A DNA stretch of 64,000 bases, from contig DAOKYT010000005.1 in the NCBI GenBank assembly GCA_035326025.1, positions 1-64,000 on the forward strand, read 5' to 3'. How positions within the stretch are numbered: position 1 is the first letter of the stretch; each line of letters starts with the position of its first letter. The DNA comes from Amarobacter sp035326025 (GTDB lineage: Bacteria > Chloroflexota > Dehalococcoidia > Tepidiformales > Tepidiformaceae). Under the pieces are notes generated by a model. The model searched no databases. It saw only the letters and a list, made by a program, of their open reading frames with translations, and was not told the origin of the DNA. A program made the translations under genes and the position numbers. Below, in pieces: positions 35,542 through 44,392 of the stretch.

Positions 35542-35931
35542 CTACTTGCGCTGGATCAGCTGCAGGTTTACGCCGTGGCTGGATGTGGCCGAAACGAAGG
35601 CGACGCCGTTGCTCGGATTCCCCACCCGCGCGCCTGCCGCGCGCAGGTGCGCGACGGCGGCATCGATGTCATCAACCTCGATCGAGAGCAGAAACATGGC
35701 CTCTCCGCGCTCGGCCGCGAACTGGGCCACCGGGCCCTCGCCGGTGAGCGGCTGGATGAACTCGAGGTCGCTGTCACCAACCGGCATGAACGCGTTCTTG
35801 ATCCCCAGCGCCGCGACTTCGCCACCCCTGCTCGAATCGACCGGGAAGCCGAAGTTGCGCGAAAACGTCGCCAGGGCGGCGTCCAGGTCCTTCACCACGA
35901 TTCCCACGTGGTCGATGCGCGTTGCTTTCAT
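35542..35931 (-). CDS. VOC family protein, epimerase paralogue lacking metal ligands
   Basis: A 129-residue vicinal-oxygen-chelate protein with the paired beta-alpha-beta-beta-beta repeats of methylmalonyl-CoA epimerase (RIDHVGIVVKDLDAALATF; SIEVDDIDAAVAHLRAAGARV). The first histidine is kept, but the second (expected in an HHI-type strand) is replaced in AMFLLSIEV, and the C-terminal glutamate is glutamine (LQLIQRK). A metal-dependent epimerase reaction is therefore unlikely. It lies one base after the next VOC gene and 55 bp before mcmA2. Confidence 0.8.
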   Translation of the reverse strand: MKATRIDHVGIVVKDLDAALATFSRNFGFPVDSSRGGEVAALGIKNAFMPVGDSDLEFIQPLTGEGPVAQFAAERGEAMFLLSIEVDDIDAAVAHLRAAGARVGNPSNGVAFVSATSSHGVNLQLIQRK

Positions 35932-35932
35932 G

Positions 35933-36346
35933 TCAGTCTCCCTCCACCGGGGTGGCGTTGTACTGGATAACGGCGAACGGGACGCCGCTCGTGCCGTCCT
36001 TCACGGACGCGATCTTCGCGCCCGGCTGGACGGCGGGGCGCGGGTCGCTCACCGCGTAGCCGAGTCCACGCAGGTGCGCCACCGCCGCCTCGATGTCTTC
36101 CACCGCGAGGACCATGCCCCAGAGCCTGGCCTTCACCTCTTCATCCGGATTGACCTGCGGTGGCCCGGCAAATTCGAGGACGACCTCTTGCAGCTTGGCG
36201 AAGGCGAGCTGTGCCGATGTACCGGGCCGGATCATTGTTCGCTTGATCTCGATGCCGAGGTTCTCCGCGAAGGTCTGCGCGACCCTGCCGCTGTCGTTCG
36301 AGGAAATGACGATGTGGTCGATATGCGTGGCACCGATGCCGGCCAT
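35933..36346 (-). CDS. VOC family protein, second epimerase paralogue
   Basis: A 137-residue VOC protein starting at the ATG at 36346. The first repeat (THIDHIVISSNDSGRVAQTFAENLG) and second repeat (MVLAVEDIEAAVAHLRGLGYAV) match the epimerase fold, but the second histidine and the terminal glutamate are absent (LWGMVLAV, FAVIQYN). It is five bases after the true epimerase gene and adjacent to another degenerate VOC gene. It may bind a CoA thioester, partner the epimerase, or carry out a metal-free reaction; this is inference. Confidence 0.78.
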   Translation of the reverse strand: MAGIGATHIDHIVISSNDSGRVAQTFAENLGIEIKRTMIRPGTSAQLAFAKLQEVVLEFAGPPQVNPDEEVKARLWGMVLAVEDIEAAVAHLRGLGYAVSDPRPAVQPGAKIASVKDGTSGVPFAVIQYNATPVEGD

Positions 36347-36351
36347 GGAGG

Positions 36352-36762
36352 TTAATGCCCTTCCGCGAGCGGCGTCGCGAACTCCACGAGGACGCCATGG
36401 TTCGCCTTCGGATGCAAGAAGCAAATCATGCCTGCGAGGCCAGGCCGCGGTTTCTGATCGATGAGCTCCAGGCCCTTCGCGCGGGCCCCTTCCAGCTCCG
36501 CATCGACATTGTCGGATTCGAAGCAGATGTGGTGCATGCCTTCGCCGCGCGAGGCGAGGAACTTCGCCACGCCCGTATCGTCCCGCGTCGGCTCCAGCAG
36601 CTCGATCTCCGAGTTGCCGATCTGCAGGAGCACCCCGCGCACGCCCTGGTCCTCGATGATCCGGTCGGCGGTGACGGGAAGCCCGAGGGCATCGCGATAG
36701 AACTTGAGCGCCTCATCGGCGCTATGTACGACGACGCCCACGTGGTGGATCTTGGTCAGCAT
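36352..36762 (-). CDS. mce: Methylmalonyl-CoA epimerase
   Basis: A 136-residue VOC enzyme that interconverts (S)- and (R)-methylmalonyl-CoA, feeding the mutase. All metal ligands are visible: H in KIHHVGVVVHS, E in NSEIELLEPT, H in GEGMHHICFESDN and E in GVLVEFAT. Also typical is PRPGLAGMICFLHPK. The start is the ATG at 36762. It lies inside the mutase operon, after a DinB gene and before two degenerate paralogues. Confidence 0.95.
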   Translation of the reverse strand: MLTKIHHVGVVVHSADEALKFYRDALGLPVTADRIIEDQGVRGVLLQIGNSEIELLEPTRDDTGVAKFLASRGEGMHHICFESDNVDAELEGARAKGLELIDQKPRPGLAGMICFLHPKANHGVLVEFATPLAEGH

Positions 36763-36778
36763 GCGGTTGGTGTGCCCC

Positions 36779-37317
36779 TCAGGAGTTTGATGTGACTTCT
36801 TCGACCACCGACTGTGGTCCGGTGCGGCGAGCGCCTTCCATCCCCGCAAGCCTGGCCGCGATCTGGTGCCAGTGCTCCCGGTCGTGGTCGATCATCGCCT
36901 GGACGAGCCGCCCGTAGAGCGAGCCCTCTGCCGTGAGATCCTCGTCGGAGACATTCGAGAGCTCCTCCAGCAGCCGCGCCCGGCCACCCTTGAGCTGCTC
37001 CAGCACGCTCCAGAAGTTCAGGTCGCGCTTGCGTTCGGCGTGGTCGTTGTTCCAGGTATCCTGGTTCGCCGGGTCGAAATCGAGGAGCGCTGGTCGCGAG
37101 CCGTGCCGCAACTCGCGGATGGCGGTCACGACTTCGGCCTCCCACGATGCCACGTGCCCGGCGATGTCCTTCAGGGACCAGTCGCCGATGAATGGCCGGT
37201 CGATGTCGCGGATACGGCAGGTTTCGATATTGCGGATGAGCTGGTTGCGTTCGAGGTCCAGTTCGCTCAACAACCTGCGGCGTTCATCGGCGCGCCCGCG
37301 GACATCGTCATCGGTCA

Positions 37318-37318
<1 letters not shown>
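36779..37318 (-). CDS. DinB/ClbS-type helical-bundle protein
   Basis: A 179-residue protein with the DinB_2/DUF1706-like signature: ERNQLIRNIETC, FIGDWSLKDIAGHVASWEAEVVTAI (histidine ligand), and HDREHWHQIAARL near the end (further histidines). Its ATG overlaps the TGA of the mutase large subunit by one base, so it is translationally coupled to the mutase. A role in protecting CoA or thiol chemistry is possible, but nothing in the sequence fixes it. Confidence 0.8.
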
Positions 37319-38973
<1,655 letters not shown>

Positions 38974-39084
38974 TATGTGGAGACTCCGGGACGCATGGAG
39001 GCCCGCCCTCGAGAGCAGGCGTTTCTGGCCCGAAGTATAGGCGGCGCCGGCCTGGCACGGCAAACCGCCGCGGGCTGCCGCCAG

Positions 39085-39231
39085 CTACGGGTCGCGCGTG
39101 TCCCGGGCCCGATCGACCAGCCGCTTGAGCCGCTCGGCCTCGAAGTCGATAGGCTCCCGGACAACTGCCAGCCGCCGCCGCCGCTCGTGCAACTCGTCGT
39201 CGTAGGTGTGGATGCGTTCTGCGTGTCCCAT
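39085..39231 (-). CDS. Possible small charged protein
   Basis: A 48-codon frame just upstream of mcmA1 on the same strand, starting MGHAERIHTYDDELHERR and continuing with amphipathic, Arg/Glu-rich helix. The composition looks coding and the TAG stop leaves a 108-bp leader to mcmA1, but there is no clear ribosome-binding site and no family I know. It may be a small regulator or chance. Confidence 0.3.
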   Translation of the reverse strand: MGHAERIHTYDDELHERRRRLAVVREPIDFEAERLKRLVDRARDTRDP

Positions 39232-39419
39232 ACCACGGTATTCGGCTGGATACGCCTCGGAAATACCCCTCATCTTCCCCGGTACGGGTCCCGGACCTCA
39301 TGGCACAACGCCGGGCGTCTCAGGGCCAGGCGTGGCATAAATAAGGGCTTCCCCTCTTGACAAAGATGTTTATAATCAGCTTCCACGCTTCGGGAAAGTG
39401 TCACTCGGGTGGGAATTCG

Positions 39420-40178
39420 GTGAAGATTCCGCGCTCATCTTTCGAAAGTTGCCTTCTGGTGGCGCCCTACGAGGCCTCCACTCGCGGCTTTGTGCGAGCG
39501 CTCCACGAAGGCGGCATGGCCGTTCTCGAACGCGAACCCGGCAAGCCGGCACTCGCGCTGGCCTGCTCCGGTGAGTTCACCGCGGTCGCGTGGTTTGTCG
39601 GTCCGCGCTCCGTCACGGCTCCTCTCGCAATCGTGGAACTGGCTGCCGCGGGCGTCCCAATCGTCGCCGTCCATGCTGGCGGCTCGGCCGAACTGATCGC
39701 CGAGTGCCTTCTCGCCGGGGCCGATGCGTGCCTCGATCTCGCGGCCGACGCCCGTGTCATCGTCGCCCAGCTGCGGGCCGTGTTGCGCCGCCATGGGGCG
39801 TATGATGGAGGGGCAGCGGAAGAATCCGGCCTCCTTCAGGTCGGAGACTTAACCGTCGATGTAGATAGATGCGAGGTGCAGCGCGCGGGAGCGCACGTGG
39901 CCCTCACGGCATCGGAATTCCGGATCGTGGAGTACATGGCCCGCCACAGCGGACGTGTCCTCCGCCCTCACGAAATCCTCAATGCCGTGACGGCCGACTA
40001 CGAGTATCTCCCGCGGGAAGCACAGGATGTCTTCAAGGTGTATGTCCGGCGCATCCGGCGCAAGCTGGAGCCCGTCGAGCACGAGCCGCGGTACCTGGTC
40101 ACGGTCCGGGGCTTCGGCTACCGGCTCGAAGGCGGGAACCCGGCACGTCCGGTCACCGTGGCAGCCCACACCGCCTAG
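39420..40178 (+). CDS. OmpR-family regulator, second aspartate-less orphan
   Basis: A 252-residue protein with GTG start at 39420 (GGGTGGG upstream). The N-terminal 125 residues have receiver-like alternation (PIVAVHAGGSAELIAECLLAGADACLDLAADARVIVAQLRAVLRR at about 80-125), but there is no aspartate at the phosphorylation site (AVAWFVGPRS) and no conserved lysine. The winged helix is intact: VALTASEFRIVEYMARHSGRVLRPHEIL, REAQDVFKVYVRRIRRK, VRGFGYRLEG. It is a close architectural twin of the protein at 8043-8813. No kinase is nearby. Confidence 0.87.
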   Translation: MKIPRSSFESCLLVAPYEASTRGFVRALHEGGMAVLEREPGKPALALACSGEFTAVAWFVGPRSVTAPLAIVELAAAGVPIVAVHAGGSAELIAECLLAGADACLDLAADARVIVAQLRAVLRRHGAYDGGAAEESGLLQVGDLTVDVDRCEVQRAGAHVALTASEFRIVEYMARHSGRVLRPHEILNAVTADYEYLPREAQDVFKVYVRRIRRKLEPVEHEPRYLVTVRGFGYRLEGGNPARPVTVAAHTA

Positions 40179-40220
40179 GCATCCTGGCCCCCGGGCGCCA
40201 ATGGCCTCCCGGGAGTACTG

Positions 40221-40805
40221 GTGAGCGACACTGGCAACCATCCGGATGACGCGCTGCTCGAACGGCTGCAGGAAGCCGCTTCGGGTGATGCCGCCGTACG
40301 CCAGCTCAGGCGCCGCTACGACCTCTTGCGCGAGGACTACGAACGCCTGCTCGACCGGCTCGGCGAACTCGAAGACCGCCTGAACGAAGCAGCCGAGCGC
40401 GCCACACAGCCCGCGCCAGCCACCACCTTCTCATCCGGTCTGGCGGATGCGATCGCCGCCCCACTCCTCCGTCTCCGGGACGACTACCTCGCGGCCATCG
40501 CGAGCATCCAGTTGGTGGTGACCGGCCTCGAAGGACTTGCATCCGGGTTCAAGGGCCAGCACACCGCGGCCGGTCGCCCCGAACCTCAGGCCTTCCCTGC
40601 CGAGACGCCCGAGCCGGCCCAGCAGCCGCCGCCAAGCGCGCGGCCGGCGCGCATCCACCTTGATGTCAAGGGCTCCGGCTTCGGTGAGCTCCTCGACTTC
40701 CAGGAGCGGCTCTCCCAGCTCGGCGGGGTGGCGCGCGTGTCCATCAACGCCATCGACAACGAACGCGCCACCCTCGTGGTCGAACTCAAGGCCCCCTCGC
40801 GTTAG
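40221..40805 (+). CDS. Hypothetical coiled-coil protein
   Basis: A 194-residue protein starting with GTG at 40221, 42 bp after the regulator. Residues 25-60 are a charged coiled coil (LRRRYDLLREDYERLLDRLGELEDRLNEA), a helical pair follows (75-110), then a Pro/Ala-rich linker (112-145) and a compact alpha/beta C-terminal domain (146-192) resembling a ferredoxin-like fold with two strands VARVSINAID and ATLVVELKA. I recognise no named family. Co-orientation suggests co-expression with the regulator. Confidence 0.68.
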   Translation: MSDTGNHPDDALLERLQEAASGDAAVRQLRRRYDLLREDYERLLDRLGELEDRLNEAAERATQPAPATTFSSGLADAIAAPLLRLRDDYLAAIASIQLVVTGLEGLASGFKGQHTAAGRPEPQAFPAETPEPAQQPPPSARPARIHLDVKGSGFGELLDFQERLSQLGGVARVSINAIDNERATLVVELKAPSR

Positions 40806-40849
40806 CGCTCCGGCGCGGTCCAGACCCGAAGCCTGTAGACTCCCGCCGC

Positions 40850-41848
40850 ATGAAGCTTCTGGTACTCGGCGGAACGGTCTTCCTCGGGCGTCACATCGCG
40901 CGGATGGCACTCGATCGCGGGCACCAGGTCACCCTCTTCAACCGCGGCCAGACCAACCCGGGGCTCTTCCCTACCGCCGAAGAAATCCACGGCGACCGTG
41001 CCAACGGCCTCGATGCCCTCGACGGGCGCTCGTGGGACGCCGTGATCGATACCTCGGGCTACGTCCCCCGGATCGTCCGGATGTCCGCGGAGGCTCTCTC
41101 CGAACGGTGCGCGCACTACACCTTCATCTCATCAATCTCGGTGTACCGCAGCCTGGCGCGGCCGGGCGCCACCGAGGACGAGCCCGCCGGCACGTTGGAC
41201 GATCCTTCGGTCGAGGACGTCACGGGCGAAAGCTACGGCCCGTTGAAGGCGTTGTGTGAGGATGCCGTGCGAAGCGCCTTTCCCGGCGACTCGCTCATCG
41301 TCCGCCCGGGTCTGATCGTCGGCCCCGATGACCCGACCGACCGCTTCACCTACTGGACCGTACGTGTTGCCCGCGGCGGCGAGGTGCTGGCGCCGGTCGG
41401 CCCCGAGGTACCGGTCCAGGTCATCGACGTGCGGGACCTTGCCTCGTGGACCCTCGACCTCGCCGAACGACGAGTGACCGGGACCTTCCACGCGACCGGA
41501 CTGCCCGGCTCGGTCACGCTCGGAGCGCTGCTGGAGGCCAGCCGCGCGGCTTCCGGCTCGAATGGGCGGATCACCTGGGTCGACGAACCGTTCCTGCTCG
41601 AACGGAAGGTCCAGCCGTGGAGCGACCTCCCGCTCTGGGTCGGTTCCGCGCCGGAGATGGCCGGGTTCAGCGCCGTGGACGTGTCCCGAGCCGTCGCGGC
41701 CGGGCTACGGTTCCGGCCGATCGAGGAAACCGTCGGCGATACGCTCGCCTGGCACGCTCAGCGCGGTTCGGAGGCTCCCCTGCGAGCCGGGTTGGCAATG
41801 GCACGTGAGCAGCAGCTCCTGGCCGAATGGCACGCGAGGACGCACTGA
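40850..41848 (+). CDS. NAD-dependent epimerase/dehydratase-like SDR
   Basis: A 332-residue extended short-chain dehydrogenase-like protein. The nucleotide-binding motif is the variant LVLGGTVFLGRHIARMALDRGHQVTLFNRG near the N-terminus (GGTxFxGxxI), typical of the CSP41/UDP-glucose-epimerase-like branch, with FISSISVY as the SSS-type strand. In this branch the YxxxK is often changed; here ESYGPLKALCE keeps Y-G-P-L-K. A reductase or epimerase role is possible; substrate unknown. A TAGACT box precedes the ATG by about 11 bp. Confidence 0.82.
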   Translation: MKLLVLGGTVFLGRHIARMALDRGHQVTLFNRGQTNPGLFPTAEEIHGDRANGLDALDGRSWDAVIDTSGYVPRIVRMSAEALSERCAHYTFISSISVYRSLARPGATEDEPAGTLDDPSVEDVTGESYGPLKALCEDAVRSAFPGDSLIVRPGLIVGPDDPTDRFTYWTVRVARGGEVLAPVGPEVPVQVIDVRDLASWTLDLAERRVTGTFHATGLPGSVTLGALLEASRAASGSNGRITWVDEPFLLERKVQPWSDLPLWVGSAPEMAGFSAVDVSRAVAAGLRFRPIEETVGDTLAWHAQRGSEAPLRAGLAMAREQQLLAEWHARTH

Positions 41849-42041
41849 AGGAAACGGGAGTGGACATCGCTGAACCCAACGCGGCATGGCCGCGCGCCTC
41901 GTCCGGCCACGACACCGCGGGACCTCCTCCAGAGCTTCCATCCCAGGGACCCGCACCGGGAAGGCCAGGCGCCGGCCGGGATGCGCCGGCACGCTGGACC
42001 TGCACACTTCACTCCCGCATGGCCCGCCCTGGCTCCGAGGC

Positions 42042-43172
42042 TCAGCGGACAGTCCGGAAGAACTCGACGATCTCTTCCCGGAGGAGATCGGGTTGTTCGA
42101 GCGCGGCGAAGTGCCCGCCTCGTGGCAGCTCCGTCCACCGCGTGACGGTGAAGCGCTGCTCGGCCCAGTTCCTCGGCACGCGCCAGGGTTCCTTCGGGAA
42201 CACGGCAACGCCCGTGGGCACCTCGACCTTCGGGTACATGAAGGCTCCTGGATCACGCCGCGCCTCGTAGTAGATGCGCGCGGCGCTGGCCACGCTGTTC
42301 GGCGCCCAGTAGAACATCAGGTTGGTCAACAGGACGTCCTTCGGGAAGGTCGCCTCGACGTTGCCCGGGTGGTCGCTCCACGCGTGAAACTTTTCGACCA
42401 CCCACGCCGCCAGCCCGGCCGGGGAGTCGGCCTGCGCCACCGTGAGGGAATCGGGCTTGGTGGATTGCACGTTGCTGTAGCCTGTCTCGGCCGCCTGGAA
42501 CGCATCGCGGGCCGCGATGGCCGCGCGGTCTGCTTCCGCTGGCTGCGCCGGTGGGGGGGCAACCACGAAGTTCAGGTGCACGCCCGCGACATGATCGCCG
42601 TAGGCCGATGCCATCTTCGCGCTGATGATACCGCCCCAATCGCCGCCCTGGACCCCGTAGCGCGGGTAGCCAAGTTCACGGGTCATGAGCGTATCGAAGG
42701 CGGCGGCGATGCGGCTGATTCCCCAGCCCCGCTCTCGCGGCGCACCCCCGAACCCGAATCCGGGCAGCGCGGGGATCACCAGGTCGAACGCGTCTTCCGG
42801 GCGGCCGCCATGCGCCGCTGGATCCGTGAGCTGATCGATGAGGAAGGAGAACTCGAAGATTGAGCCGGGCCAGCCATGGATCAGCAGCAATGGAAACGGC
42901 GCCGGCCCCTTGCCTCTGATGTGCCAAAAGTGGATGTCCACCCCATCGACTTCGCAGAGGAACCCCGGGTGCCGGTTCAGGTGGCCTTCATGCAACCGCC
43001 AGTCATAGCCGGAGCGCCAGTACTCGCAAAGCTCGCGAATGTACGTAACGTTCGCACCATAATCCCAGCCGGCATCCGCGATCTGTGCGGGCCAACGGGT
43101 GCGGCCGAGTCGCTGGCGGAGGTCGTCGAGGACGGCATCGGGGACGTGGATGGCAAATGGTCGGGGAGGCAT
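42042..43172 (-). CDS. Epoxide hydrolase (alpha/beta hydrolase, EHN domain)
   Basis: A 376-residue microsomal-type epoxide hydrolase. The EHN region occupies residues 1-90 (RLGRTRWPAQIADAGWDYGAN, YWRSGYDWR). The oxyanion motif is HGWPGS (99-104), the nucleophile D178 in GVQGGDWGG, lid tyrosines are present, and the catalytic histidine is in RGGHFAALEQP near the end. It opens epoxides to diols through an ester intermediate, probably on hydrophobic substrates. No signal peptide is seen. It stands alone next to tRNA-Phe, with its start facing the tRNA promoter. Confidence 0.94.
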   Translation of the reverse strand: MPPRPFAIHVPDAVLDDLRQRLGRTRWPAQIADAGWDYGANVTYIRELCEYWRSGYDWRLHEGHLNRHPGFLCEVDGVDIHFWHIRGKGPAPFPLLLIHGWPGSIFEFSFLIDQLTDPAAHGGRPEDAFDLVIPALPGFGFGGAPRERGWGISRIAAAFDTLMTRELGYPRYGVQGGDWGGIISAKMASAYGDHVAGVHLNFVVAPPPAQPAEADRAAIAARDAFQAAETGYSNVQSTKPDSLTVAQADSPAGLAAWVVEKFHAWSDHPGNVEATFPKDVLLTNLMFYWAPNSVASAARIYYEARRDPGAFMYPKVEVPTGVAVFPKEPWRVPRNWAEQRFTVTRWTELPRGGHFAALEQPDLLREEIVEFFRTVR

Positions 43173-43216
43173 TGGCGCATGATACCCAGCGGTGCGGCGC
43201 CGTCCAGCGCTTCGCC

Positions 43217-43246
43217 TTGACCCACCACGGGGCCCGAACCTAGGAT
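43217..43246 (+). promoter_or_regulatory. Promoter of tRNA-Phe
   Basis: TTGACC (43217-43222) and TAGGAT (43241-43246) are separated by 18 bp and end 11 bp before the tRNA, a good match to a housekeeping promoter. Confidence 0.7.
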
Positions 43247-43257
43247 GAGAGTTCCGT

Positions 43258-43333
43258 GCTGAGGTAGCTCAGTTGGTAGAGCACGGCACTGAAAATGCCG
43301 GTGTCCCCAGTTCGACCCTGGGCCTCAGCACCA
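43258..43333 (+). tRNA. tRNA-Phe (GAA)
   Basis: A complete 76-nt cloverleaf with encoded CCA: acceptor GCTGAGG/CCTCAGC, D-arm GCTC...GAGC, anticodon stem CGGCA/TGCCG with loop CTGAAAA (anticodon GAA) and T-stem CCCAG/CTGGG with TTCGACC loop. A terminator hairpin follows 12 bp later. Its 3' side is occupied by a small island, in line with tRNA genes being integration sites. Confidence 0.97.
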
Positions 43334-43345
43334 CGGAACTGAATC

Positions 43346-43373
43346 AGAGCTCGACAATAATGTCGGGCTCTTT
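43346..43373 (+). terminator. Terminator of tRNA-Phe
   Basis: A 10-bp stem (43346-43355 with 43362-43371, one G-T wobble, six-base loop) ends in TTTCT. Confidence 0.8.
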
Positions 43374-43439
43374 CTGTTCGTGGGGCGGGGTGACGACAAT
43401 GGTGACGACAACTGACGCCAGCGCAGAAGGGATGGCCCC

Positions 43440-43940
43440 ATGACTGACGACACCACGGCCGGCGGAGTGGGCAGTCCCCTGGCCCTTGATCGGCTCACCT
43501 GGAGCCGGCTCAATCATCTTCAGGTGGGGCGTTATGCAGAGTATCTGGTGAAGATGGAGTTCACCCTCTACGGATTTCAAGTCTATTCGGCGGAGGTCGA
43601 TGACCGAGGCGTCGACTTCGTCTGCCGCAAAGACAAGGGGCCGTTCTTCGAGGTGCAGGTGAAGTCCGTGAGAGGACTCCAGTATGTGTTCTTCCCGAAG
43701 CAGCACTTCGAGCCGGCGGACAGCCTTGTGGCAGCGGTGGTGCTGTTCTTCGACGGGGAGGAGCCCAGGCTGTTTCTGGTTCCTTCGGTGGCCTGGCGAG
43801 AGCCGGACCGCCTCCTTGTCGAACATGACTATGGCGGATTGAAAAGCAGGCCCGAGTACGGACTGAACGTCTCCAAGCGGAACATGCCGCTGCTGGAGCG
43901 CTTCGACTTCGGAGAGACGGTCGCCCGGCTAACGGGCTAG
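43440..43940 (+). CDS. PD-(D/E)XK nuclease-like hypothetical protein
   Basis: A 166-residue protein with the arrangement of a PD-(D/E)XK nuclease core: a helix glutamate E34 in GRYAEYLVKMEFTLYGF, D59 in RGVDFVCRK, and Q73-V-K75 in FFEVQVKS. This layout resembles DUF4365-type and related small nucleases. Other residues look well-formed (AAVVLFFDGEEPRLFLVPS), and no frameshift is present, so the gene is probably intact. It lies between tRNA-Phe and an integrase remnant, inside presumed transferred DNA; a role in defence, mobility or repair is possible but not shown. Confidence 0.68.
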   Translation: MTDDTTAGGVGSPLALDRLTWSRLNHLQVGRYAEYLVKMEFTLYGFQVYSAEVDDRGVDFVCRKDKGPFFEVQVKSVRGLQYVFFPKQHFEPADSLVAAVVLFFDGEEPRLFLVPSVAWREPDRLLVEHDYGGLKSRPEYGLNVSKRNMPLLERFDFGETVARLTG

Positions 43941-44107
43941 TTTCCGGCGGTGCCGAAGAGGCGATCCGTGGCCTCCGCGACGGAATCCTGCATGGCCGGG
44001 GTGACGTGTGAGTAGACGTCCATGGTGGTTGCGATGGTTGAGTGGCCCGGAGTCGCCTGGACAGCCTTGATGGCCACGCCCTGCTCGATCAGGAGGGTGG
44101 GAGCCCG
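43937..44107 (-). pseudogene. Tyrosine recombinase C-terminal remnant next to tRNA-Phe
   Basis: Minus-strand codons ending in TAG (43937-43939) read TLLIEQGVAIKAVQATPGHSTIATTMDVYSHVTPAMQDSVAEATDRLFG, here split at its recognisable parts. They include GHSTIATTMDVYSHV with the catalytic tyrosine. Upstream codons in the frame lose similarity, so about three-quarters of the integrase is missing. The stop codon overlaps the stop of the nuclease-like gene, tail to tail. This is the scar of an element inserted at tRNA-Phe. Confidence 0.82.
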
Positions 44108-44167
44108 TGGGACGAAGGCCGCTTCCGTTGCGGCACAACCCAAATCATCCGGGAACACGACCAGGCG

Positions 44168-44389
44168 GTCCGGCCCAGTGGAGGGATGCGCGCACGCGGC
44201 TACCGCTACCTCACCGTGCAGGTGTGTGATTGCGACGCGGAGTACGCGGCTGCGCTTTCCCGTGGCGCCCACCATGGCCGCGCACCCATAACTCCCGGGG
44301 TCGCGGACCGGACTGCGTTCGTCCGCGACCCCGATGGGAACTGGCTGGAGATCGCGCAGCGCGCCCCATCGACCCGACCGGCGCGCTGA
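44168..44389 (+). pseudogene. VOC-family gene fragment (5' truncated)
   Basis: The frame ending at 44389 reads GGMRARGYRYLTVQVCDCD, then GRAPITPGVADRTAFVRDPDGNWLEIAQR: the second half of a glyoxalase/VOC protein, with the terminal glutamate (LEIAQR) in place. The N-terminal half, including the first metal ligand, is absent, replaced by sequence that runs into the integrase remnant. An internal ATG at 44186 exists but would encode only a half-domain. The break near 44165 probably marks one edge of the inserted element. Confidence 0.7.
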
Positions 44390-44392
44390 AGC

